From an uncultured Clostridia bacterium (GTDB lineage Bacteria > Bacillota > Clostridia > Peptostreptococcales > Anaerovoracaceae): DNA of 27,580 nucleotides. The notes beneath the pieces are model-generated. The model did no database searches. It was not told the DNA's origin and worked only from the letters and a program-made list of their open reading frames with translations. Below are positions 15,341 to 23,685 of this stretch, piece after piece; position 1 is the stretch's first letter, and the number at the start of each line of letters is the position of its first letter. Location of the stretch: the NCBI GenBank assembly GCA_934277495.1, contig CAKQUI010000017.1, forward strand, positions 1 to 27,580, written 5' to 3'. The translations under genes and the position numbers were made by a program.

Positions 15341-16423
15341 TTATCTCAAATATCCTTTGACTTCATTCCTGTCATTCACCTTTGCAAGCCGTTTCAGCAC
15401 GCTGCCGCATGCACAGGGCTCGGTTATCCACCGGCTGATATCGCCGGTCCTGTATCTTATGAACGGCATTCCTTTTCTCGTCAGTGTGGTGAACACGACT
15501 TCTCCCGGCGTATCATCGTTGACGACACGTCCTGTTTCCGGATCTGTTATCTCTATGTAAAGGTCACCTTCACGTATATGATATCCGTCTCCCTGTCCGC
15601 AGCTGACTGCACAGCCCAGCCCCATCTCGGTCATGCCGTAATGCTCGTAGACTCTGCATCCGAAACTTTCTTCGAACAGCCTGACGTCTTCCTGGGGTAT
15701 GTACTCAGCGCTGAGCAGCATACTTCGAAGTGATATGCTGCCCTCTGCCGCCTCTGCCACAGCTCGCATATGCGTGGGCAGTGCCACGACAGACGTGACG
15801 CCTTCCCGTTTCATGATATCTATAATCTCATGGACTTCGCCGTCGTCGCACCTGCCGTCAGGTCCGGGGAAAAATCCCGGAAGTCCGTATTCCACGACTC
15901 TGACTCCGATCCTCTGCAGCCCTTCTGCCAGAAGCCTGCCTATGGATCCGGGTATGTTTGCAGGCATCAGTATCATGACGCAGTCGCTGTCATCCACGAT
16001 GAGCTGCATACCGTTGGCAAAATAGTCCACTGTCAGCTGCTGGTCATCATATGTGAAGTATATACGCTTAGGCTTTCCGGTAGTGCCTCCTGTATCCAGC
16101 GTCACTATCCTGCTGATGTCCCCGGGCCTTGTGCAGAGAAAATCCATCCCCCGCTCTCTCAGATCGTCAGAAGACGTAAGCGGCAGCTTTGCAAAAGCCT
16201 CCATGAAACTTTTTCCCTCAAGGGAAAGGATTTCCGGGAAGACCTCACTGTTTCCAAAGGCTTCACGGTAGAAAATGCTGTTTTCGTAAGTATATTCTAT
16301 GATATCTTTCAGCTTCTGCTCCGTATACCTGTCGAGCCCAGTGCGTGTCAACTCATCCTCGCCTGTGATGCGTGCTGTCCATATATCAAGGTATTTCTTT
16401 TTTTCCGGTAGTTTTCTGCTCAT
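15341..16423 (-). CDS. Short AMP-dependent CoA-ligase-like protein (DVU_1553-type)
   Basis: 360 residues of the adenylate-forming superfamily, closest in look to phenylacetate-CoA ligase. It has the phosphate loop TLDTGGTTGKPKR (108-120), the A5 motif EHYGMTEMG (260-268), the A7 motif RYRTGDISR (323-331) and a CACG site (337-340) near the end. It stops soon after, at KGYLR, so the roughly 100-residue C-terminal lid with the catalytic Lys of normal ligases is missing. An adenylating or binding role is therefore more likely than full CoA ligation (inference). It sits inside the maturation operon, 13 bases after the C-GCAxxG-C-C gene, with only a weak GGAA ribosome-binding site. Confidence 0.82.
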   Translation of the reverse strand: MSRKLPEKKKYLDIWTARITGEDELTRTGLDRYTEQKLKDIIEYTYENSIFYREAFGNSEVFPEILSLEGKSFMEAFAKLPLTSSDDLRERGMDFLCTRPGDISRIVTLDTGGTTGKPKRIYFTYDDQQLTVDYFANGMQLIVDDSDCVMILMPANIPGSIGRLLAEGLQRIGVRVVEYGLPGFFPGPDGRCDDGEVHEIIDIMKREGVTSVVALPTHMRAVAEAAEGSISLRSMLLSAEYIPQEDVRLFEESFGCRVYEHYGMTEMGLGCAVSCGQGDGYHIREGDLYIEITDPETGRVVNDDTPGEVVFTTLTRKGMPFIRYRTGDISRWITEPCACGSVLKRLAKVNDRNEVKGYLR

Positions 16424-16436
16424 TTTTCAGTTCCGA

Positions 16437-16808
16437 TCAGTCCAGTTCCAGCAGCTCGCTGAGCTTCGTCAGCGTCCCTTCCACGAACATAGGACATTTC
16501 TCTATCTTCGCCATAGGATCGTCTCCCAGCAGCTCTCTGCAGTCCAACGCACCGAATGACTCCTCGAACCATTCGAGATATTCAGGCACGAATTCCTGCT
16601 CTGCATCTGCCGCATCTGCCAGATACAGCAGACTGGTGGCTGCCGACACTGCTCCGCATACACCGCCGCATTTGGCTCCGTCGCAGAGACCTGCTGAAGC
16701 CTCCACAAGATCCGGGTTCTCCTTACCCATAAGTTCCAGACCTATCTCCATTATTATCTGGCTGCAGCAGTATCCGTTCATTTTAAGTGTGAAAATCCTG
16801 TCCTGCAT
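16437..16808 (-). CDS. C-GCAxxG-C-C family protein (DVU_1555-type)
   Basis: Small redox or metal-binding type protein of 123 residues. The family pattern is visible as GYCCSQ (12-17) followed by CDGAKCGGVCGA (42-53), with further Cys at 90 and 105. Cys14/Cys15 stand where related (seleno)proteins may carry Sec; here all are Cys and no in-frame TGA precedes the stop. The biochemical function of the family is unknown. The ATG has AAGGAG upstream. It lies 12 bases after the methyltransferase and 13 before the ligase, in the middle of the operon, which suggests a redox or sulfur/selenium carrier role in cofactor maturation (inference). Confidence 0.82.
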   Translation of the reverse strand: MQDRIFTLKMNGYCCSQIIMEIGLELMGKENPDLVEASAGLCDGAKCGGVCGAVSAATSLLYLADAADAEQEFVPEYLEWFEESFGALDCRELLGDDPMAKIEKCPMFVEGTLTKLSELLELD

Positions 16809-16820
16809 GAGGTTTCTCCT

Positions 16821-17543
16821 TTATTTCGCAGGTTTTTCTGCAACGATGAGGAAATATCCTATCTTGCGTTTCCTGCCGTTCACTTCGGTTTCCAGATTCG
16901 TGCAGCAGTTTTCCAGGCTGCCTTCATCCATCATTGTCTGAGCCACATAGTTGTCGAGATCCTGGGATCTGTCCTCGAACAGAGTGACTTTATAACCTAT
17001 CTCTTTCAGCTGAGCGATAAGGGGATCCTTGAAAAATGCGCCCTTGAACCTGAAGTCCACAAAACGCTGTATATCGTTTTCGCAGTCGCCTTCCTTGTGT
17101 GGTATCCTGCTCTGTCTGTCAGCTTCTATCTTTATGGCTTTGAGCTGTTTCGGATCAGGGTCTTTTTCGTAAAGGTCACTGATAATGAGCTTTCCGCCTT
17201 TTTTCAGCACGCAGTATGCCTCGTGCAGTGCTTCATCAGGAATGTTTATCATGCTCAGCACGCACTCCATGTAAATGCCGTCGAAGGTGTATGAAGAATA
17301 TCCATCCAGGAATTCTCCGTCTCCGAACTTGACATCTATTCCCGGGTGCTTTTCTTTTGCTGTGCTTATCCTGGAGAGGTTCATGTCGATGCCTTCCGCT
17401 TTCAGGCCGTATTTTTCTGAAAGGTGCGCTACTGTATCGCCTTCGCCGCAGCCTATGTCAAGGACTCTGTCGCCCATTTTCAGGCCTGCAGCTTCTGTCG
17501 CCTTGTCTGTTATATCGAATTCTCCCGGTCTTAAAATAGCCAT
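16821..17543 (-). CDS. SAM-dependent methyltransferase (DVU_1556/TrsM-type)
   Basis: Class I methyltransferase of 240 residues. Motif I is VLDIGCGEGDT (27-37), an acidic residue GIDMN (51-55) follows, then GGKLIISDLYEKDP (post-motif region). The N-terminus LRPGEFDITDKA resembles the UbiE/arsenite methyltransferase-like group. A Cys-Cys pair (ENCCTN, about 213-217) lies in the C-terminal part. It follows the radical SAM gene by 35 bases and has AAGGAGG before the ATG. In the D. vulgaris-type gene set this methyltransferase always accompanies the radical SAM protein (recalled), so the two probably act on the same substrate. That substrate is unknown. Confidence 0.83.
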   Translation of the reverse strand: MAILRPGEFDITDKATEAAGLKMGDRVLDIGCGEGDTVAHLSEKYGLKAEGIDMNLSRISTAKEKHPGIDVKFGDGEFLDGYSSYTFDGIYMECVLSMINIPDEALHEAYCVLKKGGKLIISDLYEKDPDPKQLKAIKIEADRQSRIPHKEGDCENDIQRFVDFRFKGAFFKDPLIAQLKEIGYKVTLFEDRSQDLDNYVAQTMMDEGSLENCCTNLETEVNGRKRKIGYFLIVAEKPAK

Positions 17544-17578
17544 TTTTCCTCCTTGTATCTGTCAGGGTTAAAGCCCTG

Positions 17579-19303
17579 TCACTTCCTGTATATCGTGTTG
17601 TATGCACAGAACGGTATAAGCCTGTTGTCAGGTGAAAGCACCTGCACTCTGCAGCGTTTCACACGCTCCGCATCTATATTCGTTATGTCCTGGAAAGCCA
17701 TGCCTGTGACTGTGAAGGTGTTCCTGCGGTAGTAGCTCAGGAACTCGTCGATGTCCATGACTTCATCTGAACAGCAGGAGTCTTCCTGACCACAGCAGCA
17801 TCCTGCATCTTCCTCTGGCACTGCTATCTCCCATTTGTTCAGCACATAGTCCCTGTCTTTTCTTATGACCTCCAGCTGATCGGCGGAAGTCATGTCGCAG
17901 CAGCTGATACCTGTATTCTCAGGCGTTCCTGTGCAGCAGCAGTCTCCGCTGTCCACATCGAGGCTGCCTCCTGTATCACAGCAGCTTACGCCTTTGTCAC
18001 GCTGTGCATCTGTGAGAGCTGATCTTATGCTGCCGTCTCTCTCCTTCGTATATGTACCGTAGAAACAGCAAAGCGTATGACCTGTTGCTATCGGACAGAA
18101 ATCATCGTATCTGAAAGCCGGACTCTGTTTCTCAAGCTCGTGCAGAAGTCCGAACATGGTGACACGTCCCGGAAAATCTCCGCTGTGCATCTGAGTGCAG
18201 CAGTCTGTCTCCACCTTCTCAGGATGACGTCCGAAAAAGCTCACCGGCTGGAAATGTATGCCTTTGACTACGTTGACGTTTTCTATGAGGAAATCCATCA
18301 TTTCTCCTATGTTGTCCGTGTTGACGCCTTCCACCATAGTCGGCACCAGTGTCACCGCAAGCCCTGCCTTCTCGCAGTTTCTTATAGCTTTCTTTTTTAT
18401 TTCCAGCAGAGGCTCTCCTCTCAGCTTCTCATATATATCGTCTCTTGTGCCGTCGAACTGCATGAATATGACTGTAGCTCCGGCGTCTTTGAGAGTCTGG
18501 GCGTAGCCGTCCACCAGGGCCAGTTTCCTGCCGTTGGTGTTTATCTGGACATACTCGAAACCTTTGTCCTTCGCCATCTTTATTATCTCAGGAAGGTCTT
18601 CCCTGACGGTAGGCTCTCCGCCTGACAGCTGGATGTTGAACGGGCGCTCTTCCCCCAGCTCCAGCAGCAGGTCGTACTTGGCTTCTATCTCCTCCATAGA
18701 CGGTTCGCTGCTCCTGTCAGCGTCTTCCTCTGCCTTTGCAAAGCAGTACGGACAGTGCTGGTTGCATCTGTCTGTCAGGTCTATCAGCACGCAGCACGCA
18801 GTCTGCAGATGGTTCTGACATGTGCCGCAGTGGAGCGGACATTCGCCATCCTGAGGATCGCCTTCAGTCAGCGGCGTTCTCGGAGGTATATTTATCACAG
18901 GGTTCTGCACCCATTTCACATAATCCTGTGCGTCCTCCGCCACAGTAGTCCTGAAACTGCCGTGCTCCGGGCACTCTTTTACGAAATATACTCTCCCCCG
19001 GGGAAAGCTGTCGCCGCAGCATGAAATTTCAGTTTCTCCACAGCAGCATCCCGTGTCTTCGTTATCATCCTCGCAGGAACATCCGCAGCTGTCAGCAGCC
19101 TCTGCAGATGCGCTGCAGCAGGTGTCTTCTGTATCACCGCAGCATGCACCATCGCCATCCTCCGGCTGGCTGCAGCAGGTATTTTCCTGCTGTTCATTAT
19201 CTTCTTCATATACAGCATAAAAGGCTTTCACAGGTCTTTTACAGACCGGGCATATACTCTGCGTCTCATCGAGTATATGCAAAGCCTCCCTTGCATTTGT
19301 CAT
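17579..19303 (-). CDS. TrsS-like radical SAM protein with Cys-Cys-rich insertions
   Basis: First gene of the maturation operon, 574 residues from the chosen ATG. An N-terminal CPVC (18-21) and C111 suggest a zinc ribbon. GECPLHCGTC (153-162) precedes the radical SAM [4Fe-4S] motif C180-x3-C184-x2-C187. A glycine-rich SAM-binding GGEP motif (228-231) and a TIM-barrel-like body follow. Three acidic low-complexity inserts are full of CC and CCC groups (43-96, 441-469, 502-511), bringing the total to 45 Cys. Related proteins are annotated as radical SAM (seleno)protein TrsS. Here no in-frame TGA exists. The frame opens 8 codons further upstream with TTG, but AGAGGGA sits 5 bases before the ATG at 19303. 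The substrate is unknown. Confidence 0.84.
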   Translation of the reverse strand: MTNAREALHILDETQSICPVCKRPVKAFYAVYEEDNEQQENTCCSQPEDGDGACCGDTEDTCCSASAEAADSCGCSCEDDNEDTGCCCGETEISCCGDSFPRGRVYFVKECPEHGSFRTTVAEDAQDYVKWVQNPVINIPPRTPLTEGDPQDGECPLHCGTCQNHLQTACCVLIDLTDRCNQHCPYCFAKAEEDADRSSEPSMEEIEAKYDLLLELGEERPFNIQLSGGEPTVREDLPEIIKMAKDKGFEYVQINTNGRKLALVDGYAQTLKDAGATVIFMQFDGTRDDIYEKLRGEPLLEIKKKAIRNCEKAGLAVTLVPTMVEGVNTDNIGEMMDFLIENVNVVKGIHFQPVSFFGRHPEKVETDCCTQMHSGDFPGRVTMFGLLHELEKQSPAFRYDDFCPIATGHTLCCFYGTYTKERDGSIRSALTDAQRDKGVSCCDTGGSLDVDSGDCCCTGTPENTGISCCDMTSADQLEVIRKDRDYVLNKWEIAVPEEDAGCCCGQEDSCCSDEVMDIDEFLSYYRRNTFTVTGMAFQDITNIDAERVKRCRVQVLSPDNRLIPFCAYNTIYRK

Positions 19304-19334
19304 AGTATCCCTCTTTTCAAAAAACAAAAGATGT

Positions 19335-19381
19335 CAATGGATATCACTTATTCATATCGGCAAATATCTATATATCCATTG
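19335..19381. repeat. Spaced inverted repeat between divergent genes
   Basis: Perfect 10-base arms CAATGGATAT (19335-19344) and ATATCCATTG (19372-19381) are separated by 27 bases. They lie in the space between the radical SAM operon and the divergent acidic-protein gene. The position suits an operator controlling both directions; no strong promoter could be read beside it. Confidence 0.4.
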
Positions 19382-19523
19382 TATATTAGGGGGATTTTTT
19401 CTGCAAGCCTTTATGAGATTATGTGCAGGAATTATCAGAAAGGTTGTTTATTTTACTCTCAGCATAGGATATACTTTAACTGCAGGTCCTCTGACAGTAC
19501 CTGCATCAGCAAAGGAGGAACCA

Positions 19524-20498
19524 ATGAAACTTTCAGACTATATAGCGAAAATAACTTCAGAAAAAAACGAAACGACCATAGGCATCGAAACTTCCATCGA
19601 AAACAGACCCGCACTGCTGCTTTCAGTGCAGGAGATTGACAATGACGACATGCTCTGCTGCGGTGAGGATGACGATGAAACAGATGCACCTGAAAAGCTG
19701 GCGAGGCTGACAGTGCTGTGCGAGCGCAGCGATATCGATGAGGATCTTTCTGACTGCGACGAAGAAGATGAGGACGATTTTCCCGTATACGAAGGCATCG
19801 CCACAAGACGTGATGTACTGATGGACGAGCTGAATGATGACTTCGAACCTGCTACTGATGCACTGATGATAGGCGGCAGAAAATATGAAGTCCTGTCATA
19901 CGACAGCGAAGACCCCGATTTCTGCAGCTATCCGCCTATGCGCACTGTGATAGAAATGGCAGAGGCAGGAGTCATCAGCAGTTCGTGGCTGGAAATGGAC
20001 ATCGATGAGCTTTCTGTCACGACATACGATATGCCGCCGGAAGTCCTGGATATAGACTGGTCTGCCGTAAGCTACATCGAAGATATCCCTGAGGTCCTTG
20101 ATGAGACCGGCAGGATCGGATCAGTGATGCAGCTTGCCTGCGGTCGCTACGATATACCTGTATCCACCATTATCCAGAAAGATGACGGCGACCTGGTACC
20201 GCTGAAGATATACGGCGCCTATCCGCTGGAGATCGACGAAGATGAGCTTATGACCGGAGGCAGAGCTCCGTTCATCATAGAATACAGCACCGATGTGGAT
20301 ATGGAGTTTTACTTCTATCTTCCTGAATATCTCGAAGAGCCTTATCCGTATGACGGTTACACCTGTATAGCTGCATTCGGCAGCGACGATACGCCTGCCG
20401 GACACAGACTGTGCTTTGCAGGATCTGTGCCGGAGGACTATGCTCCCGGAGAAAATATCACCATAGAGCTTTTCTCATACAGGAAATCCGGTTATTAG
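19524..20498 (+). CDS. Very acidic protein of unknown function
   Basis: 324 residues from the ATG preceded by AAAGGAGGAACC, one of the best ribosome-binding sites in the window. I recognise no family. It is extremely rich in Asp and Glu, with an acidic run around 47-90 that contains LCCGEDDDETD and LSDCDEEDEDD. The rest is beta-like, with PPMRTVIEMAEAG and IIQKDDGDLVPLKIYGAYPL as notable stretches, and no membrane segment. An in-frame ATG at 19413 would add a piece resembling a signal peptide ending in PASA, but has no ribosome-binding site. The gene is divergent from the radical SAM operon and shares its CC-plus-acid style. Confidence 0.75.
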   Translation: MKLSDYIAKITSEKNETTIGIETSIENRPALLLSVQEIDNDDMLCCGEDDDETDAPEKLARLTVLCERSDIDEDLSDCDEEDEDDFPVYEGIATRRDVLMDELNDDFEPATDALMIGGRKYEVLSYDSEDPDFCSYPPMRTVIEMAEAGVISSSWLEMDIDELSVTTYDMPPEVLDIDWSAVSYIEDIPEVLDETGRIGSVMQLACGRYDIPVSTIIQKDDGDLVPLKIYGAYPLEIDEDELMTGGRAPFIIEYSTDVDMEFYFYLPEYLEEPYPYDGYTCIAAFGSDDTPAGHRLCFAGSVPEDYAPGENITIELFSYRKSGY

Positions 20499-20558
20499 GC
20501 GCTGATATGTCATGCTTCATTCCCTGTCCGCACTGCTGATGCTGACAGGACAAAAAAC

Positions 20559-20610
20559 AAAGAACCATCACTTCCCTGGTATTCACATGACCGTGGAAAC
20601 GATGGTTCTT
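20559..20610. terminator. Bidirectional terminator between convergent genes
   Basis: AAGAACCATC (20560-20569) pairs with GATGGTTCTT (20601-20610). The 31-base interior can pair further (TTCC with GGAA, GGT with ACC). On the minus strand the stem is followed by TTTGTTTTTTG; on the plus strand only by ATTTTG. It serves mainly the minus-strand flavoprotein operon and may also end the plus-strand gene. Confidence 0.7.
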
Positions 20611-20749
20611 ATTTTGACATGATATATCCTCAGCCGAAGTTCGTTCTGTCTTTGCATGTGTCGCCGGCTGCAGTTTTAATGTGTCTGCGGATATCTTCTC
20701 TGCCCTGGCACTATAATATAATGATATGCCTGAATCGGACTGCGATATC

Positions 20750-22246
20750 TTATTTTTTCTTCCCGTTTTTAAGCGAGTCCCTTCCTGTATACCATGTAGC
20801 GATGAGATCCGCTCCTGTACCGGCAATGTTTTCTGCAACGATATCTCCGGGACGGAAACTGCCTGATACTCTGATGCGTTTCACCGCCTTCATCACGTCG
20901 TATATCCTGGACTTGTCTATGGTCCTGCTTGTCCGCACCGGCAGCACAGGATGCGCCGGATCGTCTGTACCTGCTACCGATGTCAGCACACGCTCAGGAT
21001 TCTGCAGCTCCTGCTTTGCAAATGATGCTCCACGCTGACACTCATTTCCCGATACGCTGAAGGGCTCGCTTTCCACCTGCATGACGCAGCCCTTCGGACA
21101 TACGGTGCATATCATGTTGCCACGTCTTCCAGTCGCTTCAGGTCTTACTGCGACTGCTTCCTGAGGCATGTCAATGTCTTTGCAAAGCAGGTATGATGCT
21201 GCCTGCACTCCTGTCCTTATCCCTTCTTCTGTGACGTGATCAGCAAGATCGTGTACTCCGCTGGCGTTGCCGCATACGAAAAGTCCGTTTCCTGCACCCT
21301 CTGCAGTATATCCATGTATCACTTCAAGCTCAGGTATCAGCCCTGCTGCCACCAGCAGAGTATCGCATGGTATGTATTCCCTGCGTTCCATAGCCGGTCT
21401 GCCGTCTTCTCCGAAAGGCGCTATGGTCACGCCTTTGAGGCGCTTGTATCCGTGGGTTGACACAAGGGTCCAGCCGTATCTCATTGGTATATCGAAATCT
21501 TCGACGCACTGTATTATATTGCGTGCAAGACCTGTTGCTTCCTGCCCCAGTATCATTTTCACCCTGATTCCTTCAAGAGTCATGCGCCTTGCCATGATAA
21601 GACCGATATCTCCTGAGCCCAGTATCACTGCGCTCCTGCCGGGAAGGTAGTTTTTCATGTTCATCATCAGCTGCGCCGAACCTGCAGTGAATACGCCTGC
21701 CGGTCTGCTGCCGGGTATCAGCATCTGAGGCAGCGTCCGTTCCCTGCACCCTGTCGCAACTATCACAGCGTCTGCATATATGTCCGCAGCTCCTGTAACT
21801 GAGCTGACGCATTTTATATGCCACTTTGGTCTGTCACCAGAAAACTCCGGACCTGCCGCACTTCCACCTGCCTGCCCGGCAGATTTTCCCTGCTGCACCT
21901 GAGCTTTACATAAGCTGTCTGCTGAAGTCTCTACGTCTGCACTCACAGCCGGATTCTCTGGGTCTGCGCTGCCGGCATCCGCCCTGTCCACAGACAGCAC
22001 CGTGGCAGAAGTCATCACCCGGACTCCTGCATCAGCAGTCTTCTCCACCCACAGCCATGCGTATTCGCCTCCTGTATAATCCTTCTCGTAAAGCTGCGTG
22101 CCGAAACCTGTGTGTATACACTGTGGCAGCACGCCGCCCAGATAGTCGTGACGCTCGATAAGGACAACATCCTCGATACCCTTTTCCCTGGCAGACACTG
22201 CCGCAGCCATTCCTGCCGGTCCGCCTCCTATCACTGCCAGTTTCAT
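20750..22246 (-). CDS. FAD-dependent oxidoreductase fused to DUF1667
   Basis: 498 residues. An N-terminal FAD site IGGGPAGMAAAVSA (6-19) and a second dinucleotide site VILGSGDIGLIMARRM (207-222) mark a pyridine-nucleotide-disulfide-type flavoprotein. Residues about 377-480 are DUF1667: CTVCPKGC (380-387), SGNECQRG (399-406), LPVRTS (435-440) and a GDIVAENIAGTGAD end. DUF1667 is usually a separate protein encoded next to this flavoprotein and a GlpA-like dehydrogenase. A Ser/Ala/Gly-rich insertion (about 88-139) interrupts the first domain. The start overlaps the GlpA-like gene as ATGA. It probably relays electrons from glycerol-3-phosphate or a similar substrate (inference). Confidence 0.85.
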   Translation of the reverse strand: MKLAVIGGGPAGMAAAVSAREKGIEDVVLIERHDYLGGVLPQCIHTGFGTQLYEKDYTGGEYAWLWVEKTADAGVRVMTSATVLSVDRADAGSADPENPAVSADVETSADSLCKAQVQQGKSAGQAGGSAAGPEFSGDRPKWHIKCVSSVTGAADIYADAVIVATGCRERTLPQMLIPGSRPAGVFTAGSAQLMMNMKNYLPGRSAVILGSGDIGLIMARRMTLEGIRVKMILGQEATGLARNIIQCVEDFDIPMRYGWTLVSTHGYKRLKGVTIAPFGEDGRPAMERREYIPCDTLLVAAGLIPELEVIHGYTAEGAGNGLFVCGNASGVHDLADHVTEEGIRTGVQAASYLLCKDIDMPQEAVAVRPEATGRRGNMICTVCPKGCVMQVESEPFSVSGNECQRGASFAKQELQNPERVLTSVAGTDDPAHPVLPVRTSRTIDKSRIYDVMKAVKRIRVSGSFRPGDIVAENIAGTGADLIATWYTGRDSLKNGKKK

Positions 22247-23685
22247 GGTCTCAGCCTCCCTTTCACAAACATGCTGCCTTCACCGCTCTTGAAGATCTTC
22301 TCCGGCGATGTGTTCCATTCCCTGCAGAGTATCTCTATTATCTGCGGCGTGCAGAAACCGCCCTGGCACCGTCCCATCCCGGTCCTGAGTCTCTTTTTCA
22401 GACCGTTGATATCATGAGGGGGCAGCGGTGCTTTCAATGCGGAAATGATATCGCCTTCCGTCACGCCTTCGCATCTGCACACAGCGTTGCCATATGCAGT
22501 GTTTTCCGCTATCATCTGTTTCTGTATCTGTGCAGGAGCTTTCAGGAACAGCGGCTTTGCACAGTATACAGGATCGAAGGACTCGTTCTTTTCCATAGGA
22601 AGTCCCGACTCCTTCAGCAGTCCCACGATCATGTCAGCCAGATACGGAGAAGCTGTCATTCCAGGATTTTTTATGCCAAGGGCGCTGATGAATCCCGGAG
22701 CGCTTTCCCTGACGATGAAATCCTTCTCTTCTTTGGGAAGGTTCTCTATGTTGGCACGTATGCCTGCAAATCCAGCTATTACATTGCCAAGATCAAGCTC
22801 CGGCAGGACTTTCTTCGCCACCCGCACAAGATGATCCACGCCTTTCTGCGAAGTCTCGGTCCGCTCGTATCCCGGCACGCTGTATGATGTAGGACCCACC
22901 AGCATGTTGCCGTCCACAGTAGGCGCCAGCAGCGTGCCCTTTTCACCGTTTTCCTGCGCCTGGTATATCACATGGCTTATGGGAGACGGCGTGTCGAAGA
23001 CCATGTACTCGCCACGCTTCGGCTTTATCACAAGATCCCTGGGCCTTACGAAATGCTCCACTGCAGCCGCTCCTTCTCCCGACACATTCACGACGCATCG
23101 TGCATCGACGATACCCTTGTCGGTATGTATGCGGTATGTGCCGTCGTCCAGAGTCCCGATATCCTCTGCAAAGGTGCCGAACCTGAATTCCACGCCGTTC
23201 TTCGCGGCATTGTAGGCCGTATGCAGCACCAGCCTGAATGGGGATATTATCCCGGTGGTAGGTGCATACATGGCTCCGATGACTCGCTGGGAAAGCATCG
23301 GCTCGATGGCCCTGGCTTCCTCTGCAGATATCATCTTCATGCCAGGCACGCCGTTCTTCTCGCCTTTTTTCATCTTGTCTCTGACAGATTCAAGTCCTTC
23401 CTCATGAAAAGCCACGAACAGGGAGCCTGTATATGATACCGGTACGTCCAGCTCCCGGCACAGCTCCTCATGCATCCTGTTTCCTCTGGCGCATGAGATA
23501 CCCTTGAGGCTGCCGCCACGAGGATGGAATCCTGCATAGAGCACTCCCGAATTAGCTTTCGTAGCGCCCTCTCCTATATCCGACTCCTTGTCTATGACAA
23601 GTATGTCCAGCCTGTATCTTGCCAGCTGTCTTGCTGTCAGGCATCCCAGTATGCCTGCGCCTATGATGACCACATCATATTTCAT
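22243..23685 (-). CDS. GlpA-like FAD dehydrogenase with C-terminal [2Fe-2S] domain
   Basis: NAD(P)/FAD-dependent oxidoreductase of the anaerobic glycerol-3-phosphate dehydrogenase type, 480 residues from this start. Motifs: DVVIIGAGILGCLTARQLAR at the N-terminus (FAD), ATKANSGVLYAGFHP, and a C-terminal BFD-like [2Fe-2S] domain (CRC, then CQGGFC about 35 residues later). No glycerol kinase is nearby, so the substrate is inferred from family and partner only. Two ATGs are possible: 23697 (AGGA 6 bases upstream) and 23685 (GGAG 6 bases upstream). I chose the second because MKYDVVIIGAG is the usual family start. Either start lies inside the end of the preceding surface-protein gene, and the end overlaps the next flavoprotein gene by 4 bases. 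Confidence 0.87.
   Translation of the reverse strand: MKYDVVIIGAGILGCLTARQLARYRLDILVIDKESDIGEGATKANSGVLYAGFHPRGGSLKGISCARGNRMHEELCRELDVPVSYTGSLFVAFHEEGLESVRDKMKKGEKNGVPGMKMISAEEARAIEPMLSQRVIGAMYAPTTGIISPFRLVLHTAYNAAKNGVEFRFGTFAEDIGTLDDGTYRIHTDKGIVDARCVVNVSGEGAAAVEHFVRPRDLVIKPKRGEYMVFDTPSPISHVIYQAQENGEKGTLLAPTVDGNMLVGPTSYSVPGYERTETSQKGVDHLVRVAKKVLPELDLGNVIAGFAGIRANIENLPKEEKDFIVRESAPGFISALGIKNPGMTASPYLADMIVGLLKESGLPMEKNESFDPVYCAKPLFLKAPAQIQKQMIAENTAYGNAVCRCEGVTEGDIISALKAPLPPHDINGLKKRLRTGMGRCQGGFCTPQIIEILCREWNTSPEKIFKSGEGSMFVKGRLRP

Noticed and set aside
16437..19303. Possible selenocysteine codons in the TrsS-like and C-GCAxxG-C-C genes
   Set aside because: Both families include selenoproteins, but neither frame here contains an internal TGA; the relevant positions are Cys, and TGA occurs only as the stop of the small protein.
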